A stretch of DNA of 64,000 nucleotides from Phormidium tenue FACHB-886 (GTDB lineage: Bacteria > Cyanobacteriota > Cyanobacteriia > Elainellales > Elainellaceae): contig NZ_JACXWX010000013.1 of assembly GCF_014764505.1 (NCBI RefSeq), positions 78,635-142,634 of the forward strand, given 5' to 3'. Numbering within the stretch: the first letter of the stretch is position 1; the number at the start of each line of letters is the position of its first letter. Of the stretch, positions 9,801 through 18,682 are shown in pieces. A program made the translations under genes and the position numbers. A model generated the notes under the pieces. The model saw only the letters and a program-made list of their open reading frames with translations, did not search any database and was not told the DNA's origin.

Positions 9801-12243
9801 TAGCTTCTTCGTCAAACAGAGCGCTGAGATCAAACGATGAATTGTCGTGGGTTGCGTTTGTCTCCGCTTGGTCAAGAGCTGCATCGTCCCCTGGTTGCAC
9901 AGCCTTGCCAAGCGGTGTGTTATCTACTGAAAAATCTTCTAGGTCGTCTTCTCGCGTATCCTCTAGCGCATTCAGTTCAAAAAAGTTTACTTCAGACGGG
10001 GCTACCGCAGACTCAGCGATCGCTAACTCCAAATCACTAGCTGAACTACCCAGATGGGACTGCTCCTCAAATGGATTGCTATCGAAGAGATCTAGGTCCA
10101 GCGCTTCTCTAGATTCTTCTGTTGCCCCGCCAAACTCCGTAGTTAGGTCAGGCAGCTCTTCAACAGGGGAGAATGGATTATCAGCAGAGAGATCAAAATC
10201 ACGTAGATCAGGTTCCAGTAGGTGAAAGGCGCTCACACTGTCATCTGAGCTGCCTAGATCTGAGACACGATCGCCTGTGAATACCTCATTCCACAAATCT
10301 GCTGTAATGTCCGTTAAATCTGTGTCGTTGCTTACGTCCGTTTCTGGCTGCACGTCAAAATTGAGATCAGCACTGCCAGGAAACAGCTCTTCTGGAACAG
10401 ACTTATTGGCGGTGTCAAACGGGTTATCAAACAAGGTTTCGGGACTATCTAACGCCCCTGCAAAGATATCATCCAGGTCGTTTAAATTAGAATTTGCCTG
10501 TCGATCACCCGTTTTGGCACTCAGCCCTTCTATATCTAGACCTGCCAGCAGCTCATCCAAATTCTCGAAGTTGCTTTCATTCCGGGATACAGTTCTATCA
10601 GCTTCAAACAAAAGAGCATCAAAATCATCGATCGCTGTTGATGAATCTATTTGCCCTGTTGAAGCAGTTAAATTAAAAAAGTCATCAGCTGGCTCAGATT
10701 CAGCAAATGCTGATGGAGGAATAGTTTCTGGGGCTTTTTCTAGGGTTTGCTGAGAATCAAGCATCATCGCGCTGTTGTTAAGCAAGCCCGATAAATCATC
10801 GTCCTCATCAAACGTCAATGTATCACTGCTGTCTGGTGTAAACAGAAGATCAGAAAATTCATTAGGGGGTTCGGGCGTATAAGATGGCAACACAACGCCA
10901 GGCGAAATCACTTCCTCTGCTTGCCAAGTCAACCCCAGCTCAGGCATTTCGCCTTCAAATAAATCAGCAAGTGAGTTTAGCTCAGCTACGCCCACCTCTG
11001 GTCCTGATTGATCTTTTAGCAAAGAATCACCATCGAGTTCTTCTATCAAGCTCAAATCAGCGCTGTTTGCAGTACGGCTAGCCGTTTCACCATTAGCGCC
11101 TAAATCAAACTCCAGCAGCGAATTGGTAGCGCTGCCGTTCAGATCAAGTTCTAGAGCAGAAGTATCTTCATCACCAAAGAAGCTAGATATACTCGGCTCC
11201 TCGAGTGCAGGGTCAAACCAGTTTTCGTCTGATCCAGTTTCTGCTTCACTCTCCAGAAGCATATCCGCTAGCTCGTTATCTCTGTCTGACGAGGAAATTG
11301 CCTCCCTGCTGACCTCTCCCGCATCCATTGTTGCCAAGAGGTCTGCCAAGGCAGTATCAGTAAGGGTATCTGTGAATGGGGTAGGAGCTGCTTCTGCCGG
11401 CACGAGTTCCAGCAGGCTCTCACAGGCAGTGATTTCAGTCGATCGACCTGCCAAAACCAGTTCTTGAGCACGCTTAATGTCTTTGATGACGAGCGGAGCG
11501 AGCGCACGATAGGTTGTATTAGAATTGCCGATCACCCTTGCCGTTATTTTGAGCAGCTCACACCAGTTGGGCAAATCTAGCTGCTCTCCAGCTTGCGACA
11601 AATTGCGACAAATTGCTTGAAGCTGCTGGCGCGTCTCGGCAGTGTCATTTTGCTTAAACAGCTGCAATAGTTCCCGGAGTTGAGCGGGCACATCGCTTTG
11701 AAAAATCAGCTGTAGGGCACTTTCTTCACGAACAATTGCTGATTGTGCTGCAACAGGTTGAGCGAGTACAGGTTGAGCAACCACCAACAGTTCCACATCC
11801 TCGGGCGGTCTGCTCCCGGATTGGCTCACCAAAACGCTCAGGTGTTGCCCTAATTCAGTAAAAACAGGTTCCACGCCTGCCATCGCTTCTTGGGCTTTAT
11901 CATCTGTAAGCCCGAAAGGTCCTTGAAGCTGATCGATCAGCTCATGCAGCGTATCATATACCCGTAAAAACAGGGTTTCCAGCCGCTGATCAACTTTTAT
12001 CGGGCATTCTTTGAGAACTTTGAAATAATCTTCTAAGCGGTGCGCCGTATACTGGATGCTGTTTAGCCCCAGCATGGCTGCACCTCCCTTAACCGAGTGC
12101 GCTGCCCGAAATACTTCACTAACGATCTCTGGATCTGCGATCGTGCTTTGGAGATTCAACAGCCCTTGTTCAATGGTATTGAGATGGTCTTTTGCCTCCT
12201 CAATAAAGTAGCCCATAATTCGCTGTTGTTGTTCCGACAGCAT
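6811..12243 (-). CDS. Pilus chemosensory CheA-type hybrid histidine kinase (PilL/HmpE/TaxAY3-like)
   Basis: This is the central kinase of a type IV pilus chemosensory pathway, 1810 residues. The N-terminal HPt domain (about 1-110) has phospho-acceptor His49 in AAHSVKGGAAMLG. Residues of about 200-1150 are a very long acidic Ser/Asp/Glu/Leu-rich linker with recurring FxDLDxLLEE-like peptides. The dimerisation domain starts near 1164 (HLDNLNNLVGEMVVNRNSLE), followed by an ATPase domain (about 1370-1480, VNNAVAHGIET and RGRGIGLDVV), a CheW-like domain (about 1490-1640) and a receiver (from about 1684, phospho-Asp in VFCDIEMPRMDG). Only one HPt domain is visible, unlike multi-HPt PilL proteins. 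AGGAA lies upstream of the ATG. It is last in the locus after the receptor gene. Confidence 0.93.
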   Translation of the reverse strand: MLSEQQQRIMGYFIEEAKDHLNTIEQGLLNLQSTIADPEIVSEVFRAAHSVKGGAAMLGLNSIQYTAHRLEDYFKVLKECPIKVDQRLETLFLRVYDTLHELIDQLQGPFGLTDDKAQEAMAGVEPVFTELGQHLSVLVSQSGSRPPEDVELLVVAQPVLAQPVAAQSAIVREESALQLIFQSDVPAQLRELLQLFKQNDTAETRQQLQAICRNLSQAGEQLDLPNWCELLKITARVIGNSNTTYRALAPLVIKDIKRAQELVLAGRSTEITACESLLELVPAEAAPTPFTDTLTDTALADLLATMDAGEVSREAISSSDRDNELADMLLESEAETGSDENWFDPALEEPSISSFFGDEDTSALELDLNGSATNSLLEFDLGANGETASRTANSADLSLIEELDGDSLLKDQSGPEVGVAELNSLADLFEGEMPELGLTWQAEEVISPGVVLPSYTPEPPNEFSDLLFTPDSSDTLTFDEDDDLSGLLNNSAMMLDSQQTLEKAPETIPPSAFAESEPADDFFNLTASTGQIDSSTAIDDFDALLFEADRTVSRNESNFENLDELLAGLDIEGLSAKTGDRQANSNLNDLDDIFAGALDSPETLFDNPFDTANKSVPEELFPGSADLNFDVQPETDVSNDTDLTDITADLWNEVFTGDRVSDLGSSDDSVSAFHLLEPDLRDFDLSADNPFSPVEELPDLTTEFGGATEESREALDLDLFDSNPFEEQSHLGSSASDLELAIAESAVAPSEVNFFELNALEDTREDDLEDFSVDNTPLGKAVQPGDDAALDQAETNATHDNSSFDLSALFDEEATSDPLTEPIQMPAVDAASMENDLANLFQNDVGLTLSEVEQPLEEGLFQPEVLDAAELGTDSQDRLELDDLLVDGTQATQDFSLENFDLTLDESDAIALDINLDQATDFPANTASNTAEAMIAQESFDLTLGSELAIPSSELNVEPLEAITPAGSPFEWENDLWENNLDEALVLDEAANFTLTSDLEDSSEPPATTDDFASLDSLLDEASAIESSPVESSSLSAADDFLNAADDFTDLDALLEEEVVSAAPIFSSSDDFADLDALLEEAPAVAAFAVEDSADLDSMLDDETASPTFPISSPPNTEDEFGDLEDLLKDADQKLGGTTAARGNRPVSSTANRRPQRRNTLGDQTMRVSVKHLDNLNNLVGEMVVNRNSLEQAQERLRQFLDNLLYQVQQLSDVGQRMRDLYERSLLESSLLSNRRSYQLSSQGSSFSTVQSNHATGMSFDALEMDRFTGFHTLSQEMIELIVRVRESASDIDFVVDESDQVTRNFRQITTQLQEGLTRSRMVPFAQTADRLPRGVRDNSLKYGKQAELTIEGRDTLIDKMIVEQLYDPMTHLVNNAVAHGIETPAERVAAGKPPTGKITIRAFHQGNQTVISVSDDGAGINPEAVKAKAVAKGVITPAQSKEMSRLDTYDLLFHHGFSTVDQVDDLRGRGIGLDVVRSNLNEIRGVISIDSTIGKGTTFTIRLPLTLSISKALCCISNRARIAFPMDGVEDMLDVPKERVQIDEQGRTSIYWRDTLLPFQPLPELLALNRVLGRGSVYGGNQEEDIVSIVVLRSAGNFLALQVDQVLGEQEIVIKQLEGPVPKPIGIAGATVLGDGRIMPIADVLELIDLSQGRIRREAGSLLWEKGAAPPQEMLDIKSEPTVLIVDDSITVRELLSMTFNKVGYRVEQARDGQEAWEKLRSGLPCDLVFCDIEMPRMDGLELLSRIQKDPHLMHLPIAMLTSRGADRHRQMAVQLGAKGYFTKPYLEEMLLDAAQRMLKGEVLVTSSQ

Positions 12244-12312
12244 AAGCGTGTTCCTTTCAGTGAGGGATTGAGGTAGGGATCTGAGCTAGGGTTAGACGTT
12301 TGCTTGCCATAC

Positions 12313-15123
12313 CTATACTTTTTCAATGCGGAATCGTTCTACAGACGCCAGCAGGTCACGGGCGACACCCACCTGGTTTTGTAGAGAACCGGATACCCGT
12401 TGAGCTTCTTGCGAGGTCTCTTGAGCGGTCAACTCAACAGATTGCATTACCTGAGCCACATTGCGGGAGGTCTCAGTTTGCTCAACGGTATCAGCCGTAA
12501 TTGACCGCACCAGCACGTCGATTCGGTTAGAGACCTGAATGATGTCTTCTAGCGATCGCTTTGCCTGTTCTGCAAGGCGCGTTCCTTCAATTACCTGCTG
12601 GGTGCCTTCTTCCATCGCAGTCATCACAGATCCCGTTTCACTCTGGATCTGCAACACGATTTGTTCAATCTCTTTGGAGGCTTTAGCGGCTCTATCGGCA
12701 AGCTGGCGGACTTCATCCGCAACAATTGCGAAGCCCCGTCCTGCTTCTCCGGCTCTGGCTGCCTCAATGCTAGCGTTGAGTGCCAGCAGGTTAGTACGGG
12801 AGGCAATCTGAGAAATCAAGGCGACGATTTTAGAAATCTCCTGCGAAGATTCTGCCAGCCGCTTTACCTTGCGGGTCGTTTCTGCCACCGTTTCACGGAT
12901 CTCTAAAATACCAGAAACCGTCCGTTCCACGGCTTCACCACCCTTAAGTGCGGTTGAAGATGCAGAGCGTGCCACTTCCTCAGCTTCACGGGCGCTTTCT
13001 GCCACCCGCTGAATTGAATCAGTCATCACCTGTACTGAATTGAGCGTTACAGCCAGTTCTTCGGCTTGGCGGAGCGCGTCTGAGGAGAGCGATCGAGCAA
13101 AGATTTCGTTCTCTGTCGAACTCTTGGTTACTTGTCGAGCTGCCGTCTTCACCTGTTGGACGATCTCCCGCAAATTTTGAATTGTCAAGTTGAAAGAATC
13201 GGCGACTGCACCCAGCACATCTGCAGTCACTTCCGCTTGCACCGTTAGATCGCCACGTGCTGCACCTTCTACATCATCCAGCAGGCGAATCACTTGGCGC
13301 TGCAAGTCTTCTTTGGCTTGCTCTTGCTCCTCGGCTTTGCGCTGTGCCTCGCTTGTGGTCGTGAGGATAACCCGTGCCATCTGGTTGAAGCCAGTCGCCA
13401 GTTGACCGAACTCATCCTCCGAATAAACTGTGGCACGAGCGTTGAAGTTGCCCTGAGAGACTGCATCGAACTGGCGCTGCAAATCCGCTGCAGTTCGTTT
13501 AACTTGCTGAGTTAAAAAGCTGCCCGTTGCTGCCGAAACACCAAAGCCTGCCAGCCCAGCAACTACACTCATTGCCAAACCAGCTGGTGTTAGATAAGGG
13601 AGCACCTGCTCTTTGCGCTCCTGCGGCACGGTGCTGGCAGCGACAAAATACACGGTGGCGGCTGCCAGTGCTGCAGCGACACCCGTTGCCCCGGCAATAA
13701 TCCACTTTTTAGCGGCAATCGGTGCATTTTCTAATGGAGCTGTCCAGCCTTGCTCAACGCTGACATCAGGCTCAAGCCGGTTATCGGTCTGGGCAAACGT
13801 GGGTAAAGGCTCCGAGGTGTTAGACAGCGGGAAAACATCATCTTCATGAATGATTGAGTGGTCGGCACCACTATCGGTAAAATCAAACGCGCTGCTCATC
13901 AATCCGGTCGTTGTAGAGCCGATCGATGCCCCAATTGAAGGACTGGTGAAATCTACTGAGTTATCCGACAAATCAAAATCGGGGAGGCTTCCCAAGTCAT
14001 CAAACTCATCAAATTCATCGAGGAAATCAGCACTACGTCCTCCAGGAACAGCCCCATTATTATTGACAGTGTTGCTTCTGGAAGCAGTTTCGCTAACTGG
14101 GAAGCTGTCATCTAAGTCCTCGAATGCAAAACTGCCAGAGACAAACGTATGATCGTCATCTGAGGCAGAGACATTTTCATCAAAGTCAGCCGGAGGCATA
14201 GGAGTGCCAAAAGTTTGATCGCCTTTATCCTCAGGCTCGTTGAAGCTGGAGGGAGCGCCCATGAAGAATGTTTCATCCTCAGTTTCTTGCAGGTTGAAGC
14301 GCTCTTGGGAAGCGGCAGACACGTGAGGCTGATAACCTTCTTCAAGTGAAAAATCAGCTTCAATACTTGTTGCTGACTGCTGCACTGTGAACGGCTGATC
14401 GGCAAAAGGTTGATCAAAGGGCTGATCAAACTCTTCAAGCTCCGCTGTATTGACTACAAACGGATTGGCAAACGGATTGTTGGCAGCAGACGGGGGATCT
14501 GATCGATCCACATCCTGTACGCTGTCTATACTAAGGTCAGCAAAATCGAAGTCGTCGTCTACATTCTGAAAATCTTGCCGCGACTGCCATTGAGCGTCGC
14601 TTTGACCTTTCGGTTCAATGTGACTGGGCTGGTTGGAGTAGAAGGGGGATTGAGAGTCAATCGTGCTGATAAAGTCTGAGTCAATGTCAATATCTGAGAA
14701 GTCGGGATTTGCTAAATCCGGATCTACTTCAGGATCAAACACTTGCTCCGATTGCGGCTCGGAAAACCGATAACCAGCAAAATCATCGCCGAAAGAATCA
14801 TCAACTGCCGAACTTGTGCCGTTGCCATTGCCATGCTCCTCCAGAGAGGCATACTGTTCGGCATAGGCAAGCCCGTTATTGGCGTAATTAACGAAATCAG
14901 AGTCATCAGTCAGGCTGAGGACAGATTCATACTGCTCGCGGGCAACATCAAACTGTTGTAGTCCATAGCAGTAGATGTGTCCTCGCAGCAGACGGACGCT
15001 TGGATCGCTGGGATGGTCTTCGACGAGCCGATCGACGATTGAAGCTGCCTCTTCGTAGTTGCCCACCATGTAGGCGCGTTCGGCTTGCTGATATTCACTT
15101 GCGAATCCTGTAGCTGATCCCAT
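12313..15123 (-). CDS. Pilus methyl-accepting chemoreceptor (PilJ/HmpD/TaxD3-like)
   Basis: This receptor (936 residues) controls the downstream CheA. The N-terminus (about 5-95) resembles TPR repeats ([20 protein letters not shown]) and lacks a signal peptide. An acidic FDxL-rich region runs to about 465. Two hydrophobic helices (about 473-495 and 507-530) enclose only a short loop. HAMP-like segments and the signalling domain follow, with its hairpin tip [19 protein letters not shown]. Two ATGs compete: AGGAG is 1 nt before the ATG at 15129 but 7 nt before the ATG at 15123, so 15123 was chosen. With almost no periplasmic domain, the sensing part is probably cytoplasmic. Confidence 0.92.
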   Translation of the reverse strand: MGSATGFASEYQQAERAYMVGNYEEAASIVDRLVEDHPSDPSVRLLRGHIYCYGLQQFDVAREQYESVLSLTDDSDFVNYANNGLAYAEQYASLEEHGNGNGTSSAVDDSFGDDFAGYRFSEPQSEQVFDPEVDPDLANPDFSDIDIDSDFISTIDSQSPFYSNQPSHIEPKGQSDAQWQSRQDFQNVDDDFDFADLSIDSVQDVDRSDPPSAANNPFANPFVVNTAELEEFDQPFDQPFADQPFTVQQSATSIEADFSLEEGYQPHVSAASQERFNLQETEDETFFMGAPSSFNEPEDKGDQTFGTPMPPADFDENVSASDDDHTFVSGSFAFEDLDDSFPVSETASRSNTVNNNGAVPGGRSADFLDEFDEFDDLGSLPDFDLSDNSVDFTSPSIGASIGSTTTGLMSSAFDFTDSGADHSIIHEDDVFPLSNTSEPLPTFAQTDNRLEPDVSVEQGWTAPLENAPIAAKKWIIAGATGVAAALAAATVYFVAASTVPQERKEQVLPYLTPAGLAMSVVAGLAGFGVSAATGSFLTQQVKRTAADLQRQFDAVSQGNFNARATVYSEDEFGQLATGFNQMARVILTTTSEAQRKAEEQEQAKEDLQRQVIRLLDDVEGAARGDLTVQAEVTADVLGAVADSFNLTIQNLREIVQQVKTAARQVTKSSTENEIFARSLSSDALRQAEELAVTLNSVQVMTDSIQRVAESAREAEEVARSASSTALKGGEAVERTVSGILEIRETVAETTRKVKRLAESSQEISKIVALISQIASRTNLLALNASIEAARAGEAGRGFAIVADEVRQLADRAAKASKEIEQIVLQIQSETGSVMTAMEEGTQQVIEGTRLAEQAKRSLEDIIQVSNRIDVLVRSITADTVEQTETSRNVAQVMQSVELTAQETSQEAQRVSGSLQNQVGVARDLLASVERFRIEKV

Positions 15124-15242
15124 TTGCATTCTCCTGCCCGTAGCAATTCTGGTCTAGGTGATTTGTGAGTGGTGGGTAAGGGGTTTTAGAACCGTTCTGC
15201 TGTTCTAGTTTCCTGTTGCTTATAGTTTTGTCACGCTGTTTG

Positions 15243-15770
15243 TTATGCCGCCCAGCGGGCAGATCGCAAAATTGCAACCTGATCTAACAGCCGCAAGAAG
15301 CGCTCGCCATTGCCCATCATCCATTCTCCCCGCAAGAACGGAGCCATTCCATCGGGTACATTAGAAGACATCTGCACTTCGTCAATATCTAACCAATCCA
15401 TGCCGACAATTCGATCGACTGCCAACCCCAGCAGGGCATCCTGATCCTCCACGGCGATGACTGAAATTTCTGGGCGATCGGTACTGAGCAGCGTAGGACT
15501 GCCTAAAAATTGCCCTAAATCAGCTACCCATATCACCCGCCCCCGCACGTTGAGTGTCCCCAGCAACAGCGGCGACACATTGGGAATGGGGGTAATGCGA
15601 TCGGGCGGGGAAGAGATGACCTCGCGAATTCCAGTTGCAGGCAGGGCAAATTCTTCACCAGATGTCACAAAAAACCGGAGATGCAATTCGCCCTCAGGAT
15701 TCTCTAATGCTTGAAGCTCTGGTGCTTGATCTTGCCCTCGTCCGGTTAAGAAATCTGGATTGCCAATCAT
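15243..15770 (-). CDS. CheW-like adaptor (PilI/HmpC/TaxW3-like)
   Basis: This adaptor couples the receptor to CheA. The 175-residue protein has a single CheW domain: LRFFVTSGEEFALPATGIRE opens the fold, and GTLNVRGRVIWVADLGQFLG is the central CheW signature. The frame extends to a GTG at 15791 with no ribosome binding site. The ATG at 15770 follows CAGGTTAG at a suitable distance and gives MIGNPDFLTGRGQDQ as the start. It lies between the receiver gene and the receptor gene. Confidence 0.9.
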   Translation of the reverse strand: MIGNPDFLTGRGQDQAPELQALENPEGELHLRFFVTSGEEFALPATGIREVISSPPDRITPIPNVSPLLLGTLNVRGRVIWVADLGQFLGSPTLLSTDRPEISVIAVEDQDALLGLAVDRIVGMDWLDIDEVQMSSNVPDGMAPFLRGEWMMGNGERFLRLLDQVAILRSARWAA

Positions 15771-15904
15771 GAATCTAACCTGCCCACTCACGGAAACCTA
15801 TGGAGCTGCCCTCATTTTTTAAGCTACCCCCCTCAGGGAATTCCATAACACTTTAACTAGAATGACCCAATTTTGATTAAAAATTTATATCAATTTAGTC
15901 AAGT

Positions 15905-16270
15905 TTACCCTCGTAGAAGCTGCTTGACTGTGCCGACCAACTCAGTTGGCTGAAACGGTTTAGCAATGTAGGCATCTGCGCCTTGCTTCATGCCCCAGTA
16001 GCGATCGAACTCTTCACCCTTAGAAGAACACATGACTACAGGCACATTCTGAGTTTTGGGGTCGGCTTTGAGACGGCGACACACTTCGTAACCGTTCATG
16101 CGCGGCATCACAATATCTAGCACTACTAAATCTGGACGCTGCCCCTGAATTTTTTCCAGGGCTTCGACTCCATCGGTGGCAATTGAGACGCTTAGTCCAC
16201 TCCCTTTCAGCAGGTCTGTAATCATCTCTCGCTGAGACACACTATCTTCCACGACCAACACTGTACTCAT
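15905..16270 (-). CDS. Single-domain response regulator (PilH/HmpB-like)
   Basis: A 121-residue stand-alone CheY-like receiver. The acidic pocket is VVEDS (7-10), phospho-Asp52 sits in VVLDIVMPRMNG, and the conserved lysine is in YIAKPFQPTE near the C-terminus. There is no output domain, so it acts by binding a partner, in pilus systems probably a motor regulator, or as a phosphate sink for the CheA. It is second in the locus, between the PatA-like gene and cheW. Confidence 0.9.
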   Translation of the reverse strand: MSTVLVVEDSVSQREMITDLLKGSGLSVSIATDGVEALEKIQGQRPDLVVLDIVMPRMNGYEVCRRLKADPKTQNVPVVMCSSKGEEFDRYWGMKQGADAYIAKPFQPTELVGTVKQLLRG

Positions 16271-16574
16271 ACCTTCTTACCTGCTCAAAACGGATAGGGC
16301 GGCTTGAACATTACCGATCGCTAATTTGGCAATCGCCAGCTTGTTGACTGCCAGACCTGCATTCTAGAGTCAAGAGTACCCTCGATTTTTAAAGAATTGC
16401 CACTTATAGCGGGTCTTGTAGAGGAATAGAGGGTTCAAGAGAACTGAGTGCGGTGCGCTCACACCGATCGAATCAGGCTTGGTCAGGCGATTGCTCACCC
16501 GTTCCAGACATTATTCAGGCTGTGAAGCTGATCGTTACCGATTGTAGAATTTAGGGAACGTCTCTAGTTGTAAC
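16271..16574. other. Gene-free stretch between the two receiver genes
   Basis: About 304 bp without an ORF. It may hold a promoter for the downstream genes, since this gap is larger than the others in the locus (69-113 bp). No -35/-10 pair or hairpin was recognised. Confidence 0.4.
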
Positions 16575-17849
16575 TCACCTGCCAATTTCTAGTTCATCTT
16601 GTAGCGCGTCTGCCAATAATTTTTCTGGCAGTGGGCGATTGGGTTGCCCTGCACCGACATATTTTTCAACCAGCATCCGCAGTTCTGACTCATCAAACGG
16701 TTTCGTTAGGTAATCTGTTGCACCTACCATGCGGGCACGGACACGATCGGTAAAGCCATCCTTCCCCGTCAGCATGACGATGGGTGTATCCCGAAAGGCA
16801 ATCGATCGGCGTAGCATCGCGCAAAGCTCGTAACCGTCCAGCTCTGGCATGGCAATATCGCACAAAATTAAGTCTGGCTTGAGCTGAAACACCAGGCTCA
16901 GCGCTTTGAGCGGATTGCTAATTGAAGTCGCCTCGTACCCATGCTGCGTCAGTATGTCCTCCACAGCTTTCCGCACTGTCAGACTATCTTCAATGCAAAC
17001 TACACGCGGCACTTGACGCTGGTGCAGCAGATGCAAATCCCATTTATGGGCGACCGATTCTTCTGTTGTTGGGCTGAGCAGGTGTACTGAGCCCTCTTTG
17101 ACGTATGGATAGACTGCCCGTGCCACCGTTAGAATGTCCCGATGCAAGTAGCGGGACATCTGCCGCAACGAGGTTTTGCCGTCTGCCCAGCGCTGCAGAA
17201 TCTTAAAAGTAGACGGAGCGATCGTTTGCTGCAGGTGATGGGCATCGGCAATTGCCGGACATTGGTCCGGAGACTGGATGTGCGGGTGGAACTGTTTCCA
17301 CTCCTGCACCTGCTTCATGATTTGGGCGACAAGGGGCGCAATTTCTAACGTGGTGAGCTGTGGGGACAGCGCCGACCCCAGCTCGAATACAAACGCTCCT
17401 TGATGCAAACTCAGCAAATCAAAAAGCGTCTCGTTCACCATGCTCTGAATAATGTCGCGTCCTTGAGCAGGGGTGAGAATGCGCTCTTCTAGTAGCGTCC
17501 AAAGATAACCATATTCCGGCGCATTGAAAGGGGCAATTGCTGAGGCGCTAGTGGGATCGAGCAGCTTGTCTATCTTGTGACGCCAAAGGTGATCTCGCAG
17601 ACGCAAAAGAGTGCTGCTGCTATCGCCTGCATAGATAATTTGACCATTGAAGAAAAATACGAACCAAGATTGCCCCATCGCGGGCTGTAGACGGCTACGG
17701 ACATTTCCAATCGGTTCAGCAATCCCATTGCCTGAAACCCCGCTGATGGAGGCACTGTAGGCTTCTACAAATAGCTCTCCTGTGCGTTGTCCCAGCTCGA
17801 TTAGCTGTAAGATGCTCCGTATGTCAATTTCGCTCAGCTTGCCCTGCAT
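16575..17849 (-). CDS. PatA-like response regulator (PilG/HmpA/TaxP3-like)
   Basis: The first gene of the locus encodes 424 residues. The N-terminal half resembles the PATAN/DUF4388 domain: MQGKLSEIDIRSILQLIELG and RTGELFVEA are typical of proteins that sense or scaffold near the pilus. The C-terminal half is a receiver (about 280-400) with CIEDS, phospho-Asp in LILCDIAMPELDG and lysine in YLTKPFDE. The receiver is at the C-terminus, as in PatA of heterocyst-forming species and PilG-like proteins of motile cyanobacteria. It is divergent from the hmpF-like gene across an 833-bp intergenic region. Confidence 0.88.
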   Translation of the reverse strand: MQGKLSEIDIRSILQLIELGQRTGELFVEAYSASISGVSGNGIAEPIGNVRSRLQPAMGQSWFVFFFNGQIIYAGDSSSTLLRLRDHLWRHKIDKLLDPTSASAIAPFNAPEYGYLWTLLEERILTPAQGRDIIQSMVNETLFDLLSLHQGAFVFELGSALSPQLTTLEIAPLVAQIMKQVQEWKQFHPHIQSPDQCPAIADAHHLQQTIAPSTFKILQRWADGKTSLRQMSRYLHRDILTVARAVYPYVKEGSVHLLSPTTEESVAHKWDLHLLHQRQVPRVVCIEDSLTVRKAVEDILTQHGYEATSISNPLKALSLVFQLKPDLILCDIAMPELDGYELCAMLRRSIAFRDTPIVMLTGKDGFTDRVRARMVGATDYLTKPFDESELRMLVEKYVGAGQPNRPLPEKLLADALQDELEIGR

Positions 17850-18682
17850 TGCCGCTTATGTGTTCTCCCCATAAAAGCACGCCTGAATTCAGTTTTCCCA
17901 CCGCTCCAACGTTTTGTATCAGCGCTCTTCCTCTACAGATACTGTAAACCTTTGCAGAAGCGCTGCTCTCAAGGAGTAAGTCACTATATTGCAAAAACAC
18001 TTGAGGCAAGAAACTGTGAGGATTGCAAATACATTAAAGAGCTGTCCGCTTTAGAGGAGGGCAAAGCGCCTTCTAGAACAACCATCAAGAAGTTGCTTTA
18101 CTCACAATTCTAAGCTAGGCTTGGCTGTGGCGTTGGCAAAACCTCTTCTGAGAATTGCGCTAGCTTTGGAACTGTTCATCGACCTCTCCTAAACTATAGC
18201 AACCTTGTCTGGATTGTTAGAACCGATTTTGTTGCAGGTTTAATATTTTGCTTTTTGGTCGTCATCTCAATCTTGAACTATTCTTGTGTAAGCAGAGGGA
18301 TTGCAGGGAACTCTAGGCTATGACGCTCGGTTACTCTTCTGAAACAAGCAGCCTTCTCTACCTGGCAGATAGTGATACAGTTGACAGAAATAGAAAGTGG
18401 TAGAACTAGGAAGTCCTCCTCTTAAGTGCTTTTTGTTACCAGCAGCAGCATTAATACCTGTGGTCCAGCTTAGGTTAAGGCAATTGCCTGCCCCTAGGCA
18501 GGCTTCTAAGTCTGGAGTCATTTATAGTGGCAGCAAGCGGAGGTATGTAACGATCGAACTAACGGTCAACCCAATCCCCTTGCAGATTAATCAAATTGCA
18601 GAAGTGCTCCCTAAAATGGGGAAAGCCGATCGTCAGCGAAGCGTTGTTGTGGCTCAAGCGTAGACAAAGAGGAAGATTGTCA
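17850..18682. promoter_or_regulatory. Divergent control region between the pil locus and the hmpF-like gene
   Basis: This 833-bp region has no credible ORF once the hmpF-like start is corrected. It must carry the promoter of the minus-strand pil locus and that of the plus-strand coiled-coil gene. A 7-bp GC-rich hairpin (GCCTGCC 18486-18492, loop CCTA, GGCAGGC 18497-18503) would lie in the leader of the plus-strand gene if transcription starts before it. No sigma-factor box was assigned with confidence. Confidence 0.5.
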
